Assembly (NCBI GenBank): GCA_016785225.1
Contig: JAFBJZ010000635.1
Location: forward strand, 496,001 to 560,000
Direction of reading: 5' to 3'
Source of the DNA: Psettodes erumei
Taxonomy: Eukaryota; Chordata; Actinopteri; Pleuronectiformes; Psettodidae
Length of the DNA stretch: 64,000 nucleotides
Shown here in pieces: positions 55,912 to 63,300 of the stretch (within the stretch, counting starts at the first letter, position 1; each line of letters starts with the position of its first letter). A program made the position numbers and the translations under genes. Under the pieces are notes generated by a model. The model was not told the origin of the DNA. It made no database searches and saw nothing but the letters and a program-made list of their open reading frames with translations.

Positions 55912-57324
55912 AGTCAGGGCACAAATGAGATGCACACACACACAACAGCGTAACAGCGAGGGAGGAGTCATTTCAGGGATCCTGGAAGTAAAGGTCCCAT
56001 TCATTTTCTGCACTGGCAGCGGCTGAGAGCTGGTGCACTTCCACAGCTCGGATGTTCCTCAAACCCTCCTGGATGAATTACGAGTACAAAAGATGAGTGA
56101 CTGTATTTGACAGCTTGTCTGTCCCCTTTTTAATTAGAGGAGTCACAGAAATCAAATGCGTGTGATTGGTGTGCCCAATCTTCTGTATTTATTGCATTTT
56201 TTTTAACGACAGCAGACACTCAATAACCAACCCTATAAGCTCCCTACAATGTATGATTACCTACATGATGAGCAGAAACACTACAAATGAATACTGTGAG
56301 ATGCATCTGTGACCCATTTACTGTGAGTGAGTGACAGAGATGCAGGAGAAGGGATGACAACGGTCGAGAGCTACTGTTACATCTCATGACTCATTTCTCT
56401 CAACACATTTCCGGACTTCTCTCTACTGTCAACCGTGTATTAAAAGGTCTAAAATTTCCCACAAAAATAATAAAAATAAAGATTTTTTTCATCACCGGGG
56501 GGGCACATGCACTTGCTGTAAGGTGACATGTTTTTGTGGTCCAAATGCCGCTTTCAAAAGATTAACTGGGAAGGCAAGCGGGAGGTCATCCCGGAAAAGA
56601 GGGGATAAAACATAAAACACAAGGAAAAGTGGGAGGAAAGTTGAGCAGAAGGAGAGAGAAGGGAGAGCAAGGTCGAGACAAGATGAAAGACTTTTAAGCG
56701 TCTTATATCAGGGCATAAAACCGCTAAATCTTTTGACTATAAAACTGTTGCAGGCAGACAAATACTGCAAGGATGCCACCGAGGAAAAGAAGCGGGCAAT
56801 CAGGCAAAATCCCGAGATAGGTGAACAATCAGCAGAGATTATGATAAAGCAGAGCCGCTGACCATGCTATCACTCACAGGTGGGTATTTTAAACCCATTC
56901 ACGGTCTCTAGGACTCTTTTCAGCTGGACTTTCATTTAAAGTGCTGCTGAAAAACATTCTCTTTCTCGCAGAACAAAAGACAAGGAGCGCTTATTTGAAG
57001 CGAGGGTGAAAACCTCTGCATCTCGGCATGCTTCGCAACAACACCGTTCCCCGTAACAAGGACTCGCTGGTGCTTTTAAAATGAGCGCAAAGTGCCACAC
57101 GTACACAGAAGAGTGCAGCCTTCAGCGTAGCACCGCGGGATGCGTCACTGCGCTATTGGTCCCTGCATGTTGCATCAGTTTGCATCGGATGAGGGGAGAC
57201 TCGGAGGCAGAGTGGAGAGAGGACTGCAAATTAACAAACACAAATAAATTCCTTTAAACCAAAACCCAGCTATACCCCCCCCCAGCTAGAATAATAACCA
57301 TTTACCGACAGGCTTGCATGCATG

Positions 57325-57364
<40 letters not shown>

Positions 57365-60300
57365 ACACATCACCTGGCAGAGGGGATCATACTGAGCTTA
57401 CTATTTAGATGAGGTTTAACTGGCTACTGGCAGCTTCCACTTCCGCAAAGTATCGACTCCGCTTCGCAGGGAGTTACAAGCGGGACTGAGTGGTTTGTTG
57501 GCTCTGTGTTAGTGGCACTGACATTAGTGGGTCTCAACTAAGAGCTTGTAGGAGGCATGGTCAACACACGCAACACACACAACTCTACAGCCCGCAGCGT
57601 AACACATAGAAAGACAATATTGATGGCAGCAGCTCTTCAGGCTTTTCGGGCGGATGCCATTATTGCTGTGTGTGGTGTGGTATGATTGAGGGACTGAAAT
57701 ACCATGTACCAAATACCACCATGTATTATATTCCATCAGAATACAGAAAGTTAGTCAGTTTGTGATTTCATTAATGCCAGTGTAATTCTCCCTTTAAAGT
57801 ATCTGGTTGTAATGGACCATTAAGATTTTATGGTTTAAATTTCCAGAAAACTGACCACTCACCATGTATCGTAAATGTGTCCATAATGGAAGATTATCTC
57901 TATAATTTGCCACCCGAACTGCTAAGCTCATGACAGAGCACTACCTTTAAACATTTACAAGCGTCTTTAAAGCCTTCAATCGACCACAGCCAATAAAAGA
58001 AACATATACCGGGTTTGATCAGCCGCGACATTTTCATGAAGATTCACTGCATGGGGGCTTGATATCAAAGCAGCAGTCAGAATGACAATGACCTGAGGCC
58101 AAAAACTGTGATTCAAGTAACCCGACACTGAACAGCAGCAGAGCAGTCATTATGAGTAAATAAAATTGGTGGGTGGGGGGTTGGGGGGTTGGGGCACCAA
58201 CACTCATCCTCTATGGCTCAAAGTCTGTCTCTGTCTCATTAACCCACTTTCTAAACTTGAGCTGCATCCATCAAGCTCGACTCCAACCGGGATCGAGAGA
58301 TGGAAATGAGAAGCGGAAAAAAAGACAGTGGGTAGTAACAAATTCAGAGAGATCCACTGATATGTTGGCGTGCCAGTGTTTCGTAATAAATTACCCTTTG
58401 ATTGACGCCTGAATTAAATTTCAACTCAGTTTGAAAGATGACAGTTACTTACAGCACATTTAACACACACAGGGCCTGTGAGATGACTGATGGACTGTTT
58501 AGACCAATAGTTTACAGTTTGTCCCATTTACATTTAGGGAAGGGCTTACAGTGAAGGATTACGTTTGATGCGACAGCTGTAAAACGTGACAATAGCATCA
58601 GTTTCTCCCCAATTATAAGAATTATATTGGTTGCAAAGAGAAAACAGCCAGGCCTCAATAATGAGCTGCAAAATTCTCTCAGCCTCACGTTCACACTAAC
58701 GTGAAGAAAAACTCTGTGGCCATTCATCCAGTGATTTGCTGTTTTTTTTTGTCTCAGGCCTGTTTTTAAATAATTGGACAGTGCAGATGGGAGTGATAGC
58801 ACTGTGGCATCCAAGACAACGAAACCAACAATGACATTAATGGACTGAGGAGTTTGGTTCTGAAAGTTGTAGTTGACATTGCAGCGTTTTCTCAAGGACA
58901 GTGAGTTTATCTGAACAGGAAGCTCGGATAAATGCATATACACCATTGTCACTGAGCAGAAGAAATAAAAAAAACATGGTTTTGCAAATAAAAGGCCCTC
59001 AGTGTACAATCCAAAAGACATGAGAACAAGACTGACATGGTCAGTATTTTATCTTTAAAACACCTTCCAACTTAAGGAAGAAAGATTGGTGCTTTATCGG
59101 TTAAAAAGGAGAACTGAGGTAAAGTGGTTTGGGGATTAAAATGTTACATAAAACATAAGATGGAATGTCTGTGTCAACAGATCCCTGAGGAGAGATCTGG
59201 GTAAATGACAAGCTAGTGAGAGGATGCACGAACACACAAAAACTCGCATGCACACACACAGTGAATTCCTGAGCAGCGTAGGAAAGATGATCAATGAGCC
59301 GCACTGCATACCAGCCCTCACATGCCCTTTGTGTGCCCTCTCTCACACACCTTTAACCAGCAGATGCACCCACACGCCCCTCAGCCCCAGCCTCAGCTCT
59401 GTGGGCGAGGGATGCATTACGATGGCACTGACATAATAAGAGATGCACAGGTTTCCCTCCTACCTCCAGTTGTCGCCTCAGCTCCTTGGCATGGGCCGAG
59501 TCCTGCGACAGGTCCTCCCTCTGGGAGGCGTCGGCCAGGACGTTGACTGTGGTCTCCGCCTCCTGGAGCCATTTGAGGAAGGACTCCAGCTCCCTGAGAG
59601 ACATCTGCAGACCCTTCAGTTCACTGTCCAGCTGGGCGTAACGGTCGCTGGCCCTGCCAATCAATATCAATGAAAACACGTGATTTATAGATACGCAGCT
59701 ACAGTAGGAGTCAGTACACTCTTAAATACTGTCGGCAACGTCAGTCTCTCATTCGACAGGCAAGTTTCTACACACCCATTGTTGATGCTGTTCCAGGCAG
59801 CATTGTGTTTATCTGTGACCTCTTTGATTCTCCTGGTGTCGTCGGCAGAATACTCCCGCAGAAGATGATTGGACAGGTCGTTGAAGGCTGTGACTGCACC
59901 TTGGCCTCGGCCCAGGTCTTGGAGGAACGCCTGTAAAAGAGATCAACCCGGTGGCATGAGGTTCACCATTGTGAAAATGGGTCAGCTGTGACTCAGACAT
60001 CATGAGTCAGTGTGAAGGGCCCTGTTGGCATTACTGCAGCTCATAACTTGCATCTCACTGTTTTCTATATGTTCTTGTGCGCGGCTCAGTATCTGCTGTT
60101 ACTGAGACAAATTGGTATGCAAGGATATTAGCGACATATTCTCTGAAGTTAATGCAATGAAATAAAATTTCAGGCATTAAAACCCACAAAAAATTAGTTA
60201 TTCTACTGCTCAGCCATCTGACATTGTTTATTTAGCCTCTACTTAATCAAACAGGTTGCATACGACTACAACTGTTATTCATAAGGCCACACTATTATTC

Positions 60301-63300
60301 TAATTTTGCATTACCAAATAAATCATCCATATGTGACCTCAAGGCACATATTCTGCCAACAAAAAGGCAAACTTCACCTTTTTGAATGGGCAATTACTCA
60401 TCATTACAAGACCACACAAACCAGGAGTAGATAGCTGTGTAGCTCATGTGCTGCATTCTGTTAAACTCAGTTGCCCTCTAGTGTTGGGTTCCTGTAATGC
60501 ACCAGAAACACTCATTGAGCCAACTTTGTTTAGATATGCTCTCAACCAAATCATCATCCCAAATTAAAGTGATGGATGATGTGGGTGTAAGAATGTTATT
60601 AAGGTTCAAAGTGATACTGCAGAGAGGTGACTTATTCATTTCCAGCTCGTACCAATTTATACGGATGCATTAGGGGCCCCTAATACTTTGGGAAGTAAAG
60701 TTTGGATTGGTCTCAGATTTTTCTCTTTATTAGGGAAGTGAGTAGACAAATTCCCCTGAATAAATTTCTAGTGTATCTTAATGACAAGCATGCCCAGTCA
60801 CAGTAAATGACCTGAGGAAGGACAGACATTATACACCCCTGAGGACATGGAGAGAAAGTTTGGCATTGAAACTTTTTCCCCTCACCTTGTTGTCAGCGAG
60901 CTGTTTAGTCAGGGGATCTCTGGACTGCTGAAGAAGGTTGTGGAAACGGCCGTCGTGGTGCATAATAAGGGCCTTCACCTCCTTCCTCTGCTCCTCCCAC
61001 TGGTTGCTGTGGCCGATCATGATATCCAGCTGCTGGAGCCGTGCCTCAACACCATGCTGAGTGCTGTCCCACTGGCTGCGAACCTTCTCCACTAGAGACG
61101 GATGTATGGGGGGGTTAAAAAAAAAAGAAAGTGACAGGAATGCACTGTTACAAGCGTAAATAAGAATACTGATAAAACAAGACAACCTCTGCAAAAAAAA
61201 ATAATCTTGTCATTGCTGTATTTGTATTTCTGGTCAGTGCCTGTTAATCCTTTCTGGTGTGATCGTTCTGCTCTTTACATACATTTCTCAGTAATGGATG
61301 TGCGGACGTCCAAATTAGAGGTCTTGTTTTTGATGTTCTGTGCCAGGGTGAAAATGTCCTCCAGCTGAGGGTGACGTTGCTCCAGGTCATTTTTCGTCAC
61401 CTGCCCGGATGAGGCACATGGAAAAACACTAAGTTTAGAGTACATACTGTATGATCATATCTGGGGGTTCAATTTTCACAAGAAAACCTCCTATTCCATA
61501 GAAAAATGTTGATAAACAAACGAGTCCACGATTTCGCTTCCTTCCATCCTCCTTCCCTCTCCTCACTTATTACCTGAAGACGTCCCATAGTGGTCCTGAT
61601 CTCCTCCGTGTCCCCCACGGTGACAATATTAGACTTGAGCATCTGTGTGATGAGGAGGAGCCAGTCTGCCAGCTCGGTGGCTGTCTCGTTGAGGTCGGTG
61701 GGCGCCACGGTGTCCGGCGTGTGCGGGGTTTGGTGGTGGGGGTCCTCGCTCACCAGGCTGGCCATCTGCACGGCTGAGGGGACCGCGGACACTGAAGCAA
61801 GGGCGGGGGAAAAAAAGGGAGGCGAGGAACTCAAAGGCAAGTAATGTTGACATATAGAGCTTCTTTAAAAGGAAATGATGCAATGAAAATTAAAGACGTT
61901 CCAGCGAGAGAGGAGGTGCTGCCAAACGGCTCTCAGAGGACAGCGGCATCACACTAAATCATGATGAATGAGGCATCAGGGTTTGTTTCAGCGTTACACA
62001 ACCAGGACTTTGTTGCTCACCTTGTATTTATTATTTCATCATGCATTTTCATGCTTCACGTTAAGGCACGGCAATAAAGAATTTCAAATGTGCCACCTGA
62101 GTACTTATTACATCAAATACCAGTACATGTTTATATTTTTGTCATGTCCTGTCTCATTTTTTCACTCCTAAAGGATGGACCGTGTTGAATTTTTTTCATC
62201 CTTTTGCCTTGATATGTTATAAAAACAGAGCTCATGATAAGAAGTGGATTTAAAGAAGCTCTTTACCAAGCTGCTGGTGCTGGACATGTTGGTGCTGTGT
62301 CCACGTAGAGACGGGCGGCTGAAGGGATTCCCTCAGTCGACCATCCAGGGCTTTCCAATCAGCAGCCAGCTGTTCTACCTTACTCTATACACATGAAGAT
62401 GCAGAGGGACACATACATACAGTTAATAATGGGTACACAATATTAGCAACAGGAAGCAGAGTGTATCCAGATTTTAATAAACGTCCAATTAAACCTAGAT
62501 TAATTATAGGAAACTGAATTACCCAACGGGAGGAGTTAGTGGCGCTTTAACAGTACAATATGGGATAATTACAAACTACAATTAGATCTGGGTCTTTATT
62601 AAATGATATAACCATGGGAGCCGGGACCTTTTCCTGAGGCAACAGCTGCTGTCGTCTCTGTAACTCTATAGAATGAGCCAACAACTCCTCTAGGTCCTTC
62701 TTCCTGTCCTTCATGGAAGCCTCCAGAGCCTGTGACGGGTCAGAGCTCACTTTAGACACAGCGTTTGATAACCAGACTTTCAGTGAGGTTAGGCGTGGTA
62801 ATTCAATCTACCTGTGCTTGCCCAGGATTTAGGCCTCTGGTCAAGATTGTCTGGTGTGTGACGACAATCCAGTCAGTGAGTCTGTCCATCCTGTCCTGGA
62901 ACTGTGCGTGACTCTGCAGGTTGGCCTCCACCTCCCCCACCTTGTCCAGCAACTCACGGGTCACCTGCAGGGTAAGGGAGAAAAGACTGAGTAACAGAAG
63001 TAAGGTGGAGGAGAAAGGTAATGTTAAAAGTTGGAATAGTAACTTAGATTCAGTGTTGGCACAACTCTTACTTTGCTCCAGTTGAGGTTGATGCCTCTCA
63101 GTTTGCCAACATGCTGGTCTCGGCTCTGAGGGCTCACACTGGGGCTTGCCAGGATCTGAGGAGCGTGCTTGTTCAGCCAACCAAGACCTTCATTTTGTGC
63201 ATCCATTTCCTCAGCAAGGGCCTGCAAGGAAAGATGTGTTGACCCTTCGACAGATCGAGAAGTAATGCTATGCAGGTCAGCGGTGGAGCAGTTGCTCCAT

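Larger units (their letters stand above)
20684..59463 (-). other. Intron 55 of utrn (38.8 kb), with two candidate private first exons
   Basis: One intron makes up about 60% of the window, while introns 46-54 are all under 1 kb. In dystrophin, intron 55 carries the Dp116 promoter; in utrophin a G-utrophin/Up113 start is known for this position. Two open leaders with donors in the right phase are seen at 54831-54977 and 23664-23714. The rest is mixed AT-rich sequence, microsatellites, a Tc1-like element (32001-33049), two teleost repeat fragments (38200-38476, 44690-44860) and pyrimidine-rich stretches (for example 31560-31715). Open frames elsewhere in it have no coding character I trust. Features inside it are listed separately. 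Confidence 0.85.

Noticed and set aside
55411..56013. 200-residue minus-strand open frame rich in Ser, Leu and Phe
   Set aside because: It is the translation of polypyrimidine simple sequence (CT-rich strand), with runs such as SLSLSLSL and SSSSSFSCSC.
58050..58066. TTGATATCAA palindrome
   Set aside because: Short and common in AT-rich sequence.
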